From the NCBI GenBank assembly GCA_031291595.1, contig JARLIU010000155.1, positions 1 through 57,260 of the forward strand: 57,260 bases of DNA, in the 5' to 3' direction. Every line of letters begins with the position of its first letter. The stretch's first letter is position 1. Source of the DNA: Ancalomicrobiaceae bacterium (GTDB lineage: Bacteria; Pseudomonadota; Alphaproteobacteria; Rhizobiales; Ancalomicrobiaceae). Below the pieces are notes generated by a model. That model made no database searches, was not told where the DNA came from, and saw only the letters and a list, made by a program, of their open reading frames with translations. The translations under genes were made by a program, and so were the position numbers. Below are positions 19,997 through 30,849 of this stretch, piece by piece.

Positions 19997-21613
19997 TCAG
20001 TGCCGGAAGTGGCGCATGCGGGTGAAGACCATGGCGAGGTTGGCCGCGTCGGCCGCGGCGATCACGTCCTCGTCGCGCATCGAGCCGCCCGGTTGAATGA
20101 CGGCGGTGGCGCCGGCTTCGACCAGGGCGTCGAGCCCATCGGCGAAGGGGAAGAAGGCGTCGGAAGCGGCGACCGAGCCCTTGGTCAGGGAGTCCGTCAA
20201 GCCGGCGGCACGGGCCGCATCTTCGGCCTTGCGCCCGGCGATCACGGCCGCATCGACCCGGCTCATCTGTCCCGCACCGATGCCGACGGTGGCGCGGTTC
20301 TTGGCATAGACGATGGCGTTCGACTTGACATGCTTGACCACGCGCCAAGCGAATTCGAGGTCGAGCATCTCTTCCGGGCTCGGCTTGCGCTTGGTCATCG
20401 TCTCCGGCTCGATGTCCTCCATGGTGCCGAAGTCGCGGCTCTGGACGAGCAGCCCGCCGGCGACCGTCTTGGCCGCCACTTCGATGGCGCCGGGCTTCGG
20501 CACGCCACCGGCGAGGAGAAGCCGCAGGTTCTTCTTGGTGGCGACGATCTTCAGCGCCTCTTCCGTGGCGTCGGGGGCGATGATGACCTCGGTGAAGATC
20601 TTGATGATTTCGGTGGCGGCTTCGGCGTCGAGCTGACGGTTCAGGGCAATGATGCCGCCATAGGCCGAGACGGGATCGCACATGAGTGCCCGCTCGTACG
20701 CCTCTTTCAGGGTCGCGCCCTCGGCGACGCCGCACGGGTTGGCGTGCTTGATGATGGCGACGGCCGGCGTGCGCTTGGGGTCGAATTCGGCCACGAGTTC
20801 ATAGGCCGCGTCGGTGTCGTTGATGTTGTTGTAGGAGAGTTCCTTGCCCTGGATCTGCTTGGCCGTGGTCACGCCGCAGCGCTTGACGCCGGCGCGGTAG
20901 AGCGCTGCCGGCTGGTGCGGATTCTCGCCGTAGCGCATCGACTGGATGAGTTTGCCGCCGATGGCGCGGAAGGCGGGGGCGAGTTCGCCGTATTGGTCGG
21001 TCATCCAGTTGGCGATCGCCGCATCATAGGTGGCGGTGCGGCCGAAGGCCTTCAGCGCCAAGCGCTTGCGGGTCCTGAGGATGGTTTCGCCCTTGAACGC
21101 CTGCATCTCGCCGATGACGGTGCGATAGTCGGCGGGATCGACGACGACGGTGACATAGGCGTGGTTCTTGGCGGCGGCGCGGATCATCGCCGGGCCGCCG
21201 ATGTCGATGTTCTCGACGATCGTATCGGCATCGGCGCCCGACGCCACGGTTTCCACGAACGGATAGAGGTTGGAGACCAGCAGATCGATGGCGCCAATGC
21301 CGTGCGCATCGAGGGCCGCCAGATGGGTGTCGTCGCCGCGCACCGCCAGGATGCCGCCGTGCACCTTCGGATGCAGCGTCTTCACCCTGCCGTCGAGGAT
21401 TTCCGGAAAGCCGGTCAAGTCGCTGACGTCGGTGACGGCGAGGCCAGCGGCCTTCAGCGCCGCGGCCGTGCCGCCGGTGGAAATCAATTCGACGCCGTGC
21501 TTGGCGAGCTGCTTGGCGAAATCCTCGAGCCCGGTCTTGTCGAATACCGACAGGAGCGCGCGCCGGATGCGGACATGGTCGGGGGCGGGGATGTGTTTCG
21601 ACGGCAGCAGCAT
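19997..21613 (-). CDS. purH: Bifunctional AICAR transformylase/IMP cyclohydrolase
   Basis: [41 protein letters not shown]..., [31 protein letters not shown]. Confidence 0.96.
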   Translation of the reverse strand: MLLPSKHIPAPDHVRIRRALLSVFDKTGLEDFAKQLAKHGVELISTGGTAAALKAAGLAVTDVSDLTGFPEILDGRVKTLHPKVHGGILAVRGDDTHLAALDAHGIGAIDLLVSNLYPFVETVASGADADTIVENIDIGGPAMIRAAAKNHAYVTVVVDPADYRTVIGEMQAFKGETILRTRKRLALKAFGRTATYDAAIANWMTDQYGELAPAFRAIGGKLIQSMRYGENPHQPAALYRAGVKRCGVTTAKQIQGKELSYNNINDTDAAYELVAEFDPKRTPAVAIIKHANPCGVAEGATLKEAYERALMCDPVSAYGGIIALNRQLDAEAATEIIKIFTEVIIAPDATEEALKIVATKKNLRLLLAGGVPKPGAIEVAAKTVAGGLLVQSRDFGTMEDIEPETMTKRKPSPEEMLDLEFAWRVVKHVKSNAIVYAKNRATVGIGAGQMSRVDAAVIAGRKAEDAARAAGLTDSLTKGSVAASDAFFPFADGLDALVEAGATAVIQPGGSMRDEDVIAAADAANLAMVFTRMRHFRH

Positions 21614-21965
21614 CGCGGCACCTTTGCTTGGCGGATCGGCGGCGGCAGCGCGTGCCGCACCGGCGATCCGGTAATCGATCCTTGGCGCCGGCCTCGTCAC
21701 GAATGAGACCGGCGGCTATGGGCTCGCGGCTGCGCTGCCGAAAAGGTCAACGCCAGCCAATCATGAGCTGGGTAATCCGGCGCCCGGAGCCGGCCGACGA
21801 GCTCGGCCGAACGCCATCTAACGCGCGATAGCATGATCGCGGCGGGGTTGAAAGCGGGTCGGGGGCACTCCAGCTCCGCGTCTGCCGGTTAAGCCTATGC
21901 GCCATTCGGAGCGGAGGGTGCGGGGGGCGATGGCCAGGGCGCCGGCCCGATGCGAAGGTGTGCGC

Positions 21966-23687
21966 TCACCGCAGGCGAGTGAAGCTCCAACGCTGCTCGG
22001 GCTCTGCGTCGGCGCTTGCCTCAAGGACGATCTGTTCGGTGCGGCAGGGGCCGGCAGGATCGGCAAGATAGATCGATTCCTCGACACGCGGGCGGCAGTC
22101 GTCGGCGCGGAACTCCCAGGCCTCGCCGTCCGGCGCCATCAGCATGACGACGCCCGAATCGAGGCCGTGGGCGCGGATTGCCGGATCGAGGTGGAACCGG
22201 ACGTGGTACGGGTGCGGTGCGACCGGGCGGCGCAGCACCGGATCGTCGTCGCGCCGGACCGCCTCCAACCGATCGCGGCCGTCGATGCGCCGACCGCCGG
22301 CCTCGAGCCGGAGGGTGCGCTCGTGTACGAGCCCGAAGCGCCGCGCATAGCCGTCGTGGTGGGCAGTGACGGCGACGGAGCCGGCATGCTCGCGTCGCTC
22401 GACCGGCACCTGGCGGGGTCCGCCGACCACGGTGCGGCCGATGAGGCCGGCGAGGATGCCGCGCTCGATCACGTGCGCCGAGGAGGTCTCGGCGACGGTC
22501 ACGGTCGAATGGGCCGCCGTGGCGCGTCCCGCCGCCTGCCAGTCGGGCAGGTGGGCGGCGGCGTGGCCGCAATTGACGACGAAACGGTTGGCTCCGGAGG
22601 CGAATTCGAACGCCAGGCAGGAGGCGTGCGCCTCGCGGGCCAGCGCCGGCGGCGGCGGCGGGCCGCAATCGACGACCAGCGCGGTGGTGCCGGATTGCAG
22701 CCGCTGGTAGCCGGAATGCGATGCATTGCCATGCGCGGTGCCGCCGGCATCGTCGGCAGCCAGCACGGCGGCAATGAGCGCCTCGTCGACGGCGCCGACG
22801 CCATGGAAGCGAGCCAGTCCGGTCTCGCCGAGCCGGAAGAAGCGCAGCATCGGCATCATCCGGTCGATCGAATTCATCATCGTCGGCGACGCCGGGCGGC
22901 CGAGGCCGGCGAGGGCGTCGCGCAACGGCAGGATCTCGGCCAGCACCTCGGCGATTGCCGCGGGATTGCGGCTCGCATGGCCGCCGTCGATGAGGACCTG
23001 GCGCTTCAGTTCGGCGTCGAGCCGGCGCATGGCAGCGGCCTGCTGGCGGCGGAAGGCGGGAACGGCAATCGCGGCGGCGAGCAGCGCGGCGGCGACGCGG
23101 ATGCCGGCGAGCGTGCCGGAATCCTGCGGCACGAAGCGGGTCAGACGACCGACGTGCCGAGTGATCGAGGCGAGCAGACGGCTGCGGAAGGCGGTATCGG
23201 CGCGGTCGAGGTAGAGCGGGGCATGTGTCAGCCAGCTAATGAGGCGGCGCGCGGCGGTCTCGGCGTCCCAGGCGAGGCGCGGCAGGTTGTCGACGGCGTC
23301 GAGCGCCAGCCAGTCGTCGACCAGGGCGCGGGCATTGAGCCGGGATACCGGCATGTCGGCGGCGGCGAGGTGCCTCAGCCATTCGAAGCCGTTGAGCTCG
23401 CGGCACCAGTCGCGTGCCGGCGAGGCGACGGCGAACACCGAGCGGCCGCGGGTTTCGACCGTGTGCCCGGCGAAGCGGAACGAACCGGCATAGATCTCGA
23501 TCGCTTCGTCCGGCCGTCCGGGATGGAGATCGTGCGGCGCGGCGAGGAGGTCGTCGGCGGCGGTCTCGATCAATCCGGCGAGCCGGCGCAACGAGGCGTT
23601 CAGCCGCCGCGCGCAAGCGCCGACCGCCTCGCCGGCGACGAGGCCGCCGAGATCCTGCAGTAAGGGATCGAGCGAAAGGCTGAGCAT
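21966..23687 (-). CDS. Heparinase II/III family protein
   Basis: DWLALDAVDNLPRLAWDAETAARRLISWL..., DGGHASRNPAAIAEVLAEILPLRDAL, HSTVTVAETSSAHV; typical alphaproteobacterial neighbour of rsmB and purH. Confidence 0.85.
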   Translation of the reverse strand: MLSLSLDPLLQDLGGLVAGEAVGACARRLNASLRRLAGLIETAADDLLAAPHDLHPGRPDEAIEIYAGSFRFAGHTVETRGRSVFAVASPARDWCRELNGFEWLRHLAAADMPVSRLNARALVDDWLALDAVDNLPRLAWDAETAARRLISWLTHAPLYLDRADTAFRSRLLASITRHVGRLTRFVPQDSGTLAGIRVAAALLAAAIAVPAFRRQQAAAMRRLDAELKRQVLIDGGHASRNPAAIAEVLAEILPLRDALAGLGRPASPTMMNSIDRMMPMLRFFRLGETGLARFHGVGAVDEALIAAVLAADDAGGTAHGNASHSGYQRLQSGTTALVVDCGPPPPPALAREAHASCLAFEFASGANRFVVNCGHAAAHLPDWQAAGRATAAHSTVTVAETSSAHVIERGILAGLIGRTVVGGPRQVPVERREHAGSVAVTAHHDGYARRFGLVHERTLRLEAGGRRIDGRDRLEAVRRDDDPVLRRPVAPHPYHVRFHLDPAIRAHGLDSGVVMLMAPDGEAWEFRADDCRPRVEESIYLADPAGPCRTEQIVLEASADAEPEQRWSFTRLR

Positions 23688-23863
23688 CGGACCGTCAACG
23701 CGTGCGGGCTGGCGTGGCGGATCGATGTCGCCGCCTTGTACAAGGGCAGCTGAAGACGGTTAATTTTCCGTCAAAATACGCAGGTTCCGCGGTGATTTAG
23801 GCGCGCGAGCGGGCCGGGCGGGCCGGGCGGGCACGGTCGCGACGCCGGTCGGTGCAGCCGCGT

Positions 23864-25252
23864 TCACGGAGCCGGCACGCGCTTGAGCCGGGCGATGAAG
23901 AACCCGTCGAGCCCGGCAAGCCGGGGGTCTTCGTTGTCGAGGTGCGAGGGCAGCGTGCGCAACGTGCCGGACGGCGTGATCACCTCGGCAAGACCGCCGA
24001 TCTCGGCGGGGACAACGGGAACGAGGGCGAAATCCGGACGCCGGGCGAGGAAGGCGTCGATCTGCGCCTCGCCTTCCTCCGGCTCCAGACTGCAGGTGCA
24101 ATAGACGAACATGCCGCCCGGCTTCACCCAGTCGCTGGCGCGGGCGATGAGACGGGACTGCAGCGCCGCCAGATCGCCGACCTGCGCCTCGGTCTTCGAC
24201 AGCGCCACGTCGGGATGGCGACGGATGGTGCCGGTCGCCGAGCAGGGGGCGTCGAGCAGCACGCCGTCGAATTGGCGGCCGGGATCCCAGCGTTCGAGAT
24301 CGGCGGCGACGGTCGAAACGTCCTGCAATTTCAGCCGCTCGATGTTGGTGGCAAGCCGCTTCAGCCGTTCGGCGGAAATGTCGACGGCGGTGACCCTGGC
24401 GCCGGCAGCGGCAAGCGCGGCGGTCTTGCCGCCAGGGGCGGCGCAGAGATCGGCGATGTCGAGACCGGCGACGTCGCCGAACAGCCTTGCCGGCAGCGCG
24501 GCGGCGGCGTCCTGCACCCACCAGGCGCCCTCGGCGAACCCGGCGAGCTTTTCCACCGCCCCCGCGCCTTCGAGCCGGATGGAGCCGGTCGGCAACAACA
24601 GGCCGCCGAGGTCGCCGGCCCAGCGCTCGGCGTCGGATTTGACCGAAATGTCGAGGTAGGGCTCGATGCGCTGTTTCGCGGCGATCGCCCGGGTCGTCGC
24701 TTCGCCGTAATGCGCCAGCCAGCGCTGCCATAGCCAGTCGGGCGTATCGAGCCGGTCGGCATCGCGGCCGTCGAGGATCTCGTCGCGGGCGCGGGCCAGC
24801 GTCCTCAACACGCCGTTGACCAGCCCCTTGAAGCCGCGGCCGACGCGGTGGTCCTCGTCTGCCAGTTCCACCGCCAGCGAGACCGCGGCGTGGTCGGGGA
24901 TGTCGAGGAACAGCAGCTGCGCCGCGCCCAGGCGCAGAATCTGGCGGACCCGGTTGGCCTTGTCCGACAGCGGCCGGGCCATGAGCTCTTCCAGGATGTC
25001 GTCGATCTCGCCCAGGCGGCGCAGGGTGGTGCCCACCAGGGCGCGCATCAGCGCCCGGTCGTTCGGCTCCAGCGCCCGGAAGGCCGGGCTCGCGGCGCGG
25101 GATTCGAGTTCCTGGTCGAGCGGGCGGCCGTACTCGGTGACGGCGGACAGAATGTCGACGGCCAGCCGTCGGGTGGCAAGCCCCGGCACGATGCGGCGTC
25201 CGGGTCCGTCCGGCTGGCGGTTCGGGGTCGGGTGTTTCGGCGGCTGCGGCAT
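23864..25252 (-). CDS. rsmB: 16S rRNA m5C methyltransferase, RsmB/NOP family
   Basis: ADLCAAPGGKTAALAAAGA, LLDAPCSATGTIRRHPDV, GMFVYCTCSLEPEEGEAQ, with N-terminal NusB-like domain. Confidence 0.92.
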   Translation of the reverse strand: MPQPPKHPTPNRQPDGPGRRIVPGLATRRLAVDILSAVTEYGRPLDQELESRAASPAFRALEPNDRALMRALVGTTLRRLGEIDDILEELMARPLSDKANRVRQILRLGAAQLLFLDIPDHAAVSLAVELADEDHRVGRGFKGLVNGVLRTLARARDEILDGRDADRLDTPDWLWQRWLAHYGEATTRAIAAKQRIEPYLDISVKSDAERWAGDLGGLLLPTGSIRLEGAGAVEKLAGFAEGAWWVQDAAAALPARLFGDVAGLDIADLCAAPGGKTAALAAAGARVTAVDISAERLKRLATNIERLKLQDVSTVAADLERWDPGRQFDGVLLDAPCSATGTIRRHPDVALSKTEAQVGDLAALQSRLIARASDWVKPGGMFVYCTCSLEPEEGEAQIDAFLARRPDFALVPVVPAEIGGLAEVITPSGTLRTLPSHLDNEDPRLAGLDGFFIARLKRVPAP

Positions 25253-25411
25253 GGGATCTGGTTACAACTCGGCTCTTGTCGGCATCGGCCGGCGATGCGG
25301 CCGCCAAAGGTCTGTCAGTCGATCGGGCGATACACGCGGCGACCTCCGGGCTCTATACTCTGCAATCTTCGACCCATCCACCGCCGCCTTCGCCGCAGGA
25401 CCCGCTTCGTC

Positions 25412-25642
25412 ATGACCGATCCCGAAAATTCCGCGGCCAAGCCCGCACAACCGAACCCGCAGACCGCCGGGCGCCGCTTCGAGGAACTGCCGCCGGCGGC
25501 ACAGCGGGCGCTGAAGGAGGCGGAGGAGCGGCGCCGGGCGGCGGAGGCAGCCGAGCGGCCGAAGGAAATCAACGGCCGCAGCGGGCCGGAGCCGGTCAGA
25601 TACGGCGACTGGGAGGTCAAGGGCATCGCCAGCGACTTCTAG
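25412..25642 (+). CDS. Succinate dehydrogenase assembly factor 4-like (DUF1674) small protein
   Basis: 76 aa ending in INGRSGPEPVRYGDWEVKGIASDF, the hallmark GRxGPEPTRYGDWExKGxxxDF C-terminus. Confidence 0.9.
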   Translation: MTDPENSAAKPAQPNPQTAGRRFEELPPAAQRALKEAEERRRAAEAAERPKEINGRSGPEPVRYGDWEVKGIASDF

Positions 25643-25967
25643 CTGTGGTGCTGCAATGTGCGAGCGTTGAGCGGCGATCTCGTTAACGTGCAAGGTCTGC
25701 GCGAACGAGCGGCGCTGCCGATACGTCTGGCCGGCCGAGGTTGCTTAGCTCACGGTCGGCCGATCGCCAGGTTTGACTGTTGCAGCCGGCGCCGTCGCGG
25801 CCGAGAACTGGGGCTGCCGCGAATTTGTCGCGGTTGGGGCGAGAACGTGGCTTTCCGGCCGGGCCGAAGCCGTCTATGTATATTACCTGATTTCAAGTGA
25901 AGGCCGCCTGCCGATGCGTTCGGGCATGACAGGAGGCCGTTGGTCGACCTCAATTGCGGGGGATACA

Positions 25968-27413
25968 ATGTCGACAGCATTTTTGTCGGACGCGCCGAAT
26001 GTGCGTCTGGAAAGCGCCGGTGCGCTCGACGGCGATGTGCGCGCGCGGTTTGAACATGCGTTCGGCGCCGATCTCGGCAGCATCGGCCTTGTCGAGTTCG
26101 ACGGCGAATTCGCTGGCCCCGCGCCGGCGGCTGCGGCGATCGGCGACAGGATCTTCGTTTCATCCGGTTTGAAGCGCCTGCCGGCCAGGGCTCGCGAGCG
26201 GATCCTGGCGCATGAGATCGTGCACGTACTGCAGAAGCGCAACGTCGCGACGATGTCCGGGGCGGTGGGGCCGGCGGCGGCAGCCGCGCTCGAATTCGAG
26301 GCCGATCAGGGCGCCGAGGCGGCGCTCGCCGGCCGCTTGTTCCACGTGGCTCTGGCCGATCGCGCCGAGATCCCGCGCTTCTGGGGGCCGGCCGGGCACT
26401 ACTACACCAGCTTCTTCGTCATGCTGGCGGCGGGTGTCGAACCGCGGATCGCACGGCTCAGAGCGTTCTTCTGCCAGATGCCGGATCAGGTGCTGAATTT
26501 CGACGCGACGGCGGCGGCGATCGATTCCAAGATCGATGCCGATTCGATCGTCGGGCGCTACGGCGCCAAGCAGGCTGTGTCGGCTCCGGCGAATCCGTAT
26601 CACTTCTTCGGCGAGAGCGACGAGCAGAAGCGCAAGCGCATCCTCGAGAATGCCCAGGTGGAATCGGGTCTGCACAGCTTGACCGGAGCGGGATCCGCCG
26701 CCGAACAGCAGTATCGCTTCGGGGTGCTGCTGAAGATGTTCCCCCACAACGACCATCTGGCGGTCGGCTTGGCGCTGCACGCCTTTGGCGACAGTTTCGC
26801 GCATGTGCAGCTGTCGAACCCGGGGCTGATGTACAAGAACGGCATCGGTCATGCGGCGGAGCTGTTCAACGATGCCGCGCAGGACCGCGTGCTGACGGCG
26901 TTCAGCCAGGCAAGCGGACCGAGCGATCTGGCGCACCGCCTCGGCGGCGCGAAAGCGCAGATCGTCAACCATGCCCATGATCCGGACGACATTCTGCTGC
27001 CCGATTCGGCCCATAAGGCGCGCTACCTCACCTACATTCTCTACCTCTACGCCATCTCGCGGGCGCGGGCGGGCGTACCGCTGCTCACGCCGCAGACCAC
27101 CTGCGTGGCGCTCGGCAATCTGCCGGTGCAGTACACCGAGCAGGACGAAGAGGTGAACGAGACCAGCGTCATTGCCGCCATCCGGCGGCTGTCGACCATC
27201 GCCTTCGGCATCCCGATGAATTCCTATTCACCGGAAAAGGAGGCGGAGACCTATTTCCCGGACTTCTTCAACAAGCACACGACCGAATTCGCCCAGGCCG
27301 GCTACGAAGGCGACGGCTCGAATTCGGCGGCCTTTCGCCAAGCCAACGACCGGGTGCGGTCGCTGGCGGCACGCTGGGCGCGCAATTTCACCGTGCAGTC
27401 GTTCTCGCCCTGA
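25968..27413 (+). CDS. DUF4157-like putative metallopeptidase domain fused to a DUF6765-like domain
   Basis: N-terminus VRARFEHAFGADLGSIGLVEF...ERILAHEIVHVLQKR (HExxH); C-terminal part LALHAFGDSFAHVQLSN...; start taken at MSTAFLSDAP. Confidence 0.7.
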   Translation: MSTAFLSDAPNVRLESAGALDGDVRARFEHAFGADLGSIGLVEFDGEFAGPAPAAAAIGDRIFVSSGLKRLPARARERILAHEIVHVLQKRNVATMSGAVGPAAAAALEFEADQGAEAALAGRLFHVALADRAEIPRFWGPAGHYYTSFFVMLAAGVEPRIARLRAFFCQMPDQVLNFDATAAAIDSKIDADSIVGRYGAKQAVSAPANPYHFFGESDEQKRKRILENAQVESGLHSLTGAGSAAEQQYRFGVLLKMFPHNDHLAVGLALHAFGDSFAHVQLSNPGLMYKNGIGHAAELFNDAAQDRVLTAFSQASGPSDLAHRLGGAKAQIVNHAHDPDDILLPDSAHKARYLTYILYLYAISRARAGVPLLTPQTTCVALGNLPVQYTEQDEEVNETSVIAAIRRLSTIAFGIPMNSYSPEKEAETYFPDFFNKHTTEFAQAGYEGDGSNSAAFRQANDRVRSLAARWARNFTVQSFSP

Positions 27414-27429
27414 GACAAGGAAGGGCGGT

Positions 27430-28455
27430 TCAGTCGCCGATCCCGGCAATCGCCTTGGCGAAGTCGGCGGCCTCGAACGGTTCGAGGTCGTCGATGCCTT
27501 CACCGACGCCAATGAAGTGGACGGGGAGGCCGAATTTGGCGGCGATCGCCACCAGGATGCCGCCGCGCGCGGTGCCGTCGAGCTTGGTCATGACGAGGCC
27601 GGTGACGCCGGCGACCTTGCCGAAGATCTCGACCTGGTTGAGCGCGTTCTGCCCCGTCGTGGCGTCGAGCGTGAGAAGCACGGTGTGCGGCGCGCTCGGG
27701 TCCTGCTTCCTGATGACGCGGACGACCTTTTCCAGTTCCGCCATCAGCTCGGCGCGGTTCTGCAGCCGACCGGCGGTGTCGACGATGAGGATGTCGGAGC
27801 CGGCATCGCGCGCCCGGCCGATCGCATCGAACACCAGCCCAGCGGCATCGCTGCCCTGCTCGCCGGCAACCACCGGGGCGCCGACGCGCGCGCCCCAGAT
27901 CTGCAACTGCTCGATCGCTGCGGCGCGGAACGTATCGCCGGCGCACAGCATGACCCTGGCACCCTCGCGGGTCAGCTTCATCGCCAGTTTGCCGATGGTG
28001 GTGGTCTTGCCGGTACCGTTGACGCCGACGACGAGGATCACGTGCGGGCGGGCGATGCCGTCGACGACGAGGGGTTTCGCCACCGGCTCCAGCACCCTGG
28101 CGACTTCGGCGGCGAGCACTTCGCGCACGTCCCGGTCGCTGATCTCGCGATCGTAGCGGTCACGCTTCAGGCTGGCGGTGATGCGGCCGGCGGTATCCAT
28201 GCCGAGATCGGCCTGGATCAGCAGGTCTTCGAGGTCTTGCAGGGTGTCGGCATCGAGCTTCTTCTTGGTGACCAGCGCCGAGATGCCGGTGGTCAGCTGC
28301 GACGAGGTGCGCGCGAGACCGGAGGCGAGCTTCTGCCACCAGGTGAGCCTCGGCGCTTCGGGCGCCGCCGCTTCGGGTGCCGGGACATCGACGACGGCAT
28401 CCGCCGGCCGGCCGCGGAACAGCCGCTTGAAGAACCCGCCGGATGTTTCGCTCAT
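27430..28455 (-). CDS. ftsY: Signal recognition particle receptor
   Basis: VILVVGVNGTGKTTTIGKLA, GDTFRAAAIEQL, VDTAGRLQNRAELMAELEKV, TKLDGTARGG. Confidence 0.96.
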   Translation of the reverse strand: MSETSGGFFKRLFRGRPADAVVDVPAPEAAAPEAPRLTWWQKLASGLARTSSQLTTGISALVTKKKLDADTLQDLEDLLIQADLGMDTAGRITASLKRDRYDREISDRDVREVLAAEVARVLEPVAKPLVVDGIARPHVILVVGVNGTGKTTTIGKLAMKLTREGARVMLCAGDTFRAAAIEQLQIWGARVGAPVVAGEQGSDAAGLVFDAIGRARDAGSDILIVDTAGRLQNRAELMAELEKVVRVIRKQDPSAPHTVLLTLDATTGQNALNQVEIFGKVAGVTGLVMTKLDGTARGGILVAIAAKFGLPVHFIGVGEGIDDLEPFEAADFAKAIAGIGD

Positions 28456-29744
28456 GTCACACGATGCCCGTTGGAAGAAACATCCTCGGCGAGGAGAGTG
28501 CGGCTGGTATGGCCGACGATGCGGGTCGCAACGATGTCGCCGGCCGATGCGGCCAGGGACTTCGGCAGTTCTGTCAAAGTGAAATGCTCGGTGCGGCCGA
28601 GGCCGGACTTCTCGATCAGCACCGGCCGGTACGCCCCGACCTCGCCGGACAGATGGCGGCTGAGCGCCGCATCTCCGGCTTGGCGCAGGCGCAGCGCCCG
28701 CTGTTTGACCACCGCCCGGTCGACCGGCGGCATGCGCGCCGCCGGCGTGCCCGGGCGCGGCGAATAGGGGAAGACGTGCAGATGGGTCAGGCCGCAGTCG
28801 TCGACGAGACGGAGCGAGTTTTCGAACATGTCGTCCGTCTCGGTCGGAAAGCCGGCGATGATGTCGGCGCCGAACACGACGTCGGGGCGGAGGCTGCGGA
28901 TGCGGTCGGTGAAATGGACGGCATCGGCGCGGCTGTGGCGGCGCTTCATGCGCTTCAGGATCATGTCGTCGCCCGACTGCAGCGACAGATGCAGATGCGG
29001 CATCAGTCGCTGTTCGGCCCCGATCAGTTCGATCAGCCGCTCGTCGGCCTCGACCGAATCGATCGAGGAGATGCGCAGCCGCTTCAGTCCGGCAACATCG
29101 TGCAAGATCCGCTCAACCAGACGCCCGAGCTTCGGCTGGGTTTCGAGGTCGGCGCCCCACGACGTGATGTCGACGCCGGTCAGCACCACTTCGGCATAAC
29201 CGTTGTCCACTAGGCGCTTGATCTGTTCGACCGCTGCATCGGCCGGTACCGATCGGGAATTGCCGCGGCCATAGGGGATGATGCAGAAGGTGCAGCGGTG
29301 GTCGCAGCCGTTCTGCACCTGCACGAAGGCGCGGGTGCGGCCTTCCAGACCCTCGATCATGTGGCCGGCGGTGTCGCGCACGGAAAAGATGTCGTTGACG
29401 CGGATCTTGTCTGCCGCGGCAAAGGCTCGCTTGTCGGCGATTGCAGAATAGCTTTCCGGCCGCAGCTTGGCGTCATTGCCGATGACCAGGTCGACCTCGG
29501 GCATGTCGCCGAAGGTTGCCGGCTCAACTTGCGCGGCGCAGCCGGTGACCACGATCTTGGCGTCAGCGTTGGCGTGGCGGGCGCGACGGATCGCCTGGCG
29601 CGCCTGACGCACGGCCTCGGCCGTCACCGCGCAGGTGTTGACCAGCACGATATCCTCGGCGCCCGCGGCCTCGGCGTGGCGCTTCATCGTCTCGGATTCC
29701 ACCGTATTCAGGCGGCAGCCGAAGGTGAGGACCTCGATGGCCAA
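28452..29744 (-). CDS. mtaB: tRNA (N6-L-threonylcarbamoyladenosine(37)-C2)-methylthiotransferase
   Basis: VLTFGCRLNTVESE, VNTCAVTAEAVRQARQAIRRA, radical SAM GCDHRCTFCIIPYGRGNSRS; overlaps ftsY. Confidence 0.93.
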   Translation of the reverse strand: MAIEVLTFGCRLNTVESETMKRHAEAAGAEDIVLVNTCAVTAEAVRQARQAIRRARHANADAKIVVTGCAAQVEPATFGDMPEVDLVIGNDAKLRPESYSAIADKRAFAAADKIRVNDIFSVRDTAGHMIEGLEGRTRAFVQVQNGCDHRCTFCIIPYGRGNSRSVPADAAVEQIKRLVDNGYAEVVLTGVDITSWGADLETQPKLGRLVERILHDVAGLKRLRISSIDSVEADERLIELIGAEQRLMPHLHLSLQSGDDMILKRMKRRHSRADAVHFTDRIRSLRPDVVFGADIIAGFPTETDDMFENSLRLVDDCGLTHLHVFPYSPRPGTPAARMPPVDRAVVKQRALRLRQAGDAALSRHLSGEVGAYRPVLIEKSGLGRTEHFTLTELPKSLAASAGDIVATRIVGHTSRTLLAEDVSSNGHRVT

Positions 29745-29745
29745 C

Positions 29746-30696
29746 TCAGGCAGCTCCCCGGTCGGGGTGTGACGGCGTCGCGACCGCCCGATCCGTCTGG
29801 GCGGAGGCGGCTCCGGCGCCTTGGGCGGTGATGGTGTAGGAGAGGTCGGCGCGATCGATGACGCCGAGGAACTCGGTCTCGACCGGCCCGGTCATCATCA
29901 CGTGGTCGTCCTCGGCGCGCCAGTCGATGGCAAGCGTGCCGCCGGGAAGCCGGATGTTGGTCTTCCTGCCGGTGCGGCGGGTGCGGGCCGCGGCGACGCC
30001 GGTGGCGCAGGCGGCCGTGCCGCAGGCGCGCGTCAGGCCGACGCCGCGCTCCCAGACCTTCAGCGTGATGGTTTCGGCGTCGACCACATGCGCAAGCGAG
30101 ATATTGGCCCGCTCCGGGAACATCGGGTGGTTCTCCAGCATCGGACCGATGCGCATAAGGTCGTAGGCTTCGACGTCGTCGACCCAGAAGATGGCGTGCG
30201 GATTGCCCATGTTGACGACCGAGGGCGAATGCAGGATCGGCGCATCGATCGGGCCGATCTGCAGTTCGATGGCGCGGGTGTCGTGGAACGGCTCGGCCAG
30301 CGGGATCTCGTCCCACTTCAGTCTGGGTACGCCCATGTCGACGGTGATCCACTCCGGCCTGCCGGCGTCGGTGGCGTAAAGCATGCCGGCGCGGGTCTCG
30401 ATGCTGGCGCTGGTTGCTCCGCGCTCCTGCATCATCAGCCAGCCGATGCAGCGGGTGGCATTGCCGCAAGCCGCGACCTCGCCGCCGTCGGCATTGTCGA
30501 TGCGCATGAAGACATCGGCACCGGCGGGCGAGGCCTCGAGCGTGATCATCTGGTCGAAGCCGATGCCGGTCGCCCGGTTGCCGAGGCGCGCGATCTCGTG
30601 CTCCATCAGCCTGACCGGCTGGCGGCGCGCGTCGATGACGACGAAATCATTGCCAAGACCGTTCATCTTGGCGAAGGGAATGCTGCCGACAGGCAT
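29746..30696 (-). CDS. dapF: Diaminopimelate epimerase
   Basis: FAKMNGLGNDFVVIDAR, DGGEVAACGNATRCIG, RACGTAACATGVAA. Confidence 0.95.
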   Translation of the reverse strand: MPVGSIPFAKMNGLGNDFVVIDARRQPVRLMEHEIARLGNRATGIGFDQMITLEASPAGADVFMRIDNADGGEVAACGNATRCIGWLMMQERGATSASIETRAGMLYATDAGRPEWITVDMGVPRLKWDEIPLAEPFHDTRAIELQIGPIDAPILHSPSVVNMGNPHAIFWVDDVEAYDLMRIGPMLENHPMFPERANISLAHVVDAETITLKVWERGVGLTRACGTAACATGVAAARTRRTGRKTNIRLPGGTLAIDWRAEDDHVMMTGPVETEFLGVIDRADLSYTITAQGAGAASAQTDRAVATPSHPDRGAA

Positions 30697-30849
30697 GGTA
30701 TGGTCCGTTTCAAATAGGTGAGGCGCGGCAGAGACGTTCGTGCTTTCGTCTGAGCCCTGGACGATGTGCTTGCCTCGTCCGTCCTATATGGCGAAAAAAC
30801 GCGTGGATTGCCAGTCTCGGCTTTGCCGACCCCGGACCTGCGAGGACGA

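Noticed and set aside
20000-21706. 568-aa plus-strand ORF antisense to purH
   Set aside because: Shadow ORF; the opposite strand has unmistakable PurH motifs.
21897-23663. 588-aa plus-strand ORF antisense to the heparinase II/III-like gene
   Set aside because: Shadow ORF with Gly/Arg/Asp-biased composition and no domain signature.
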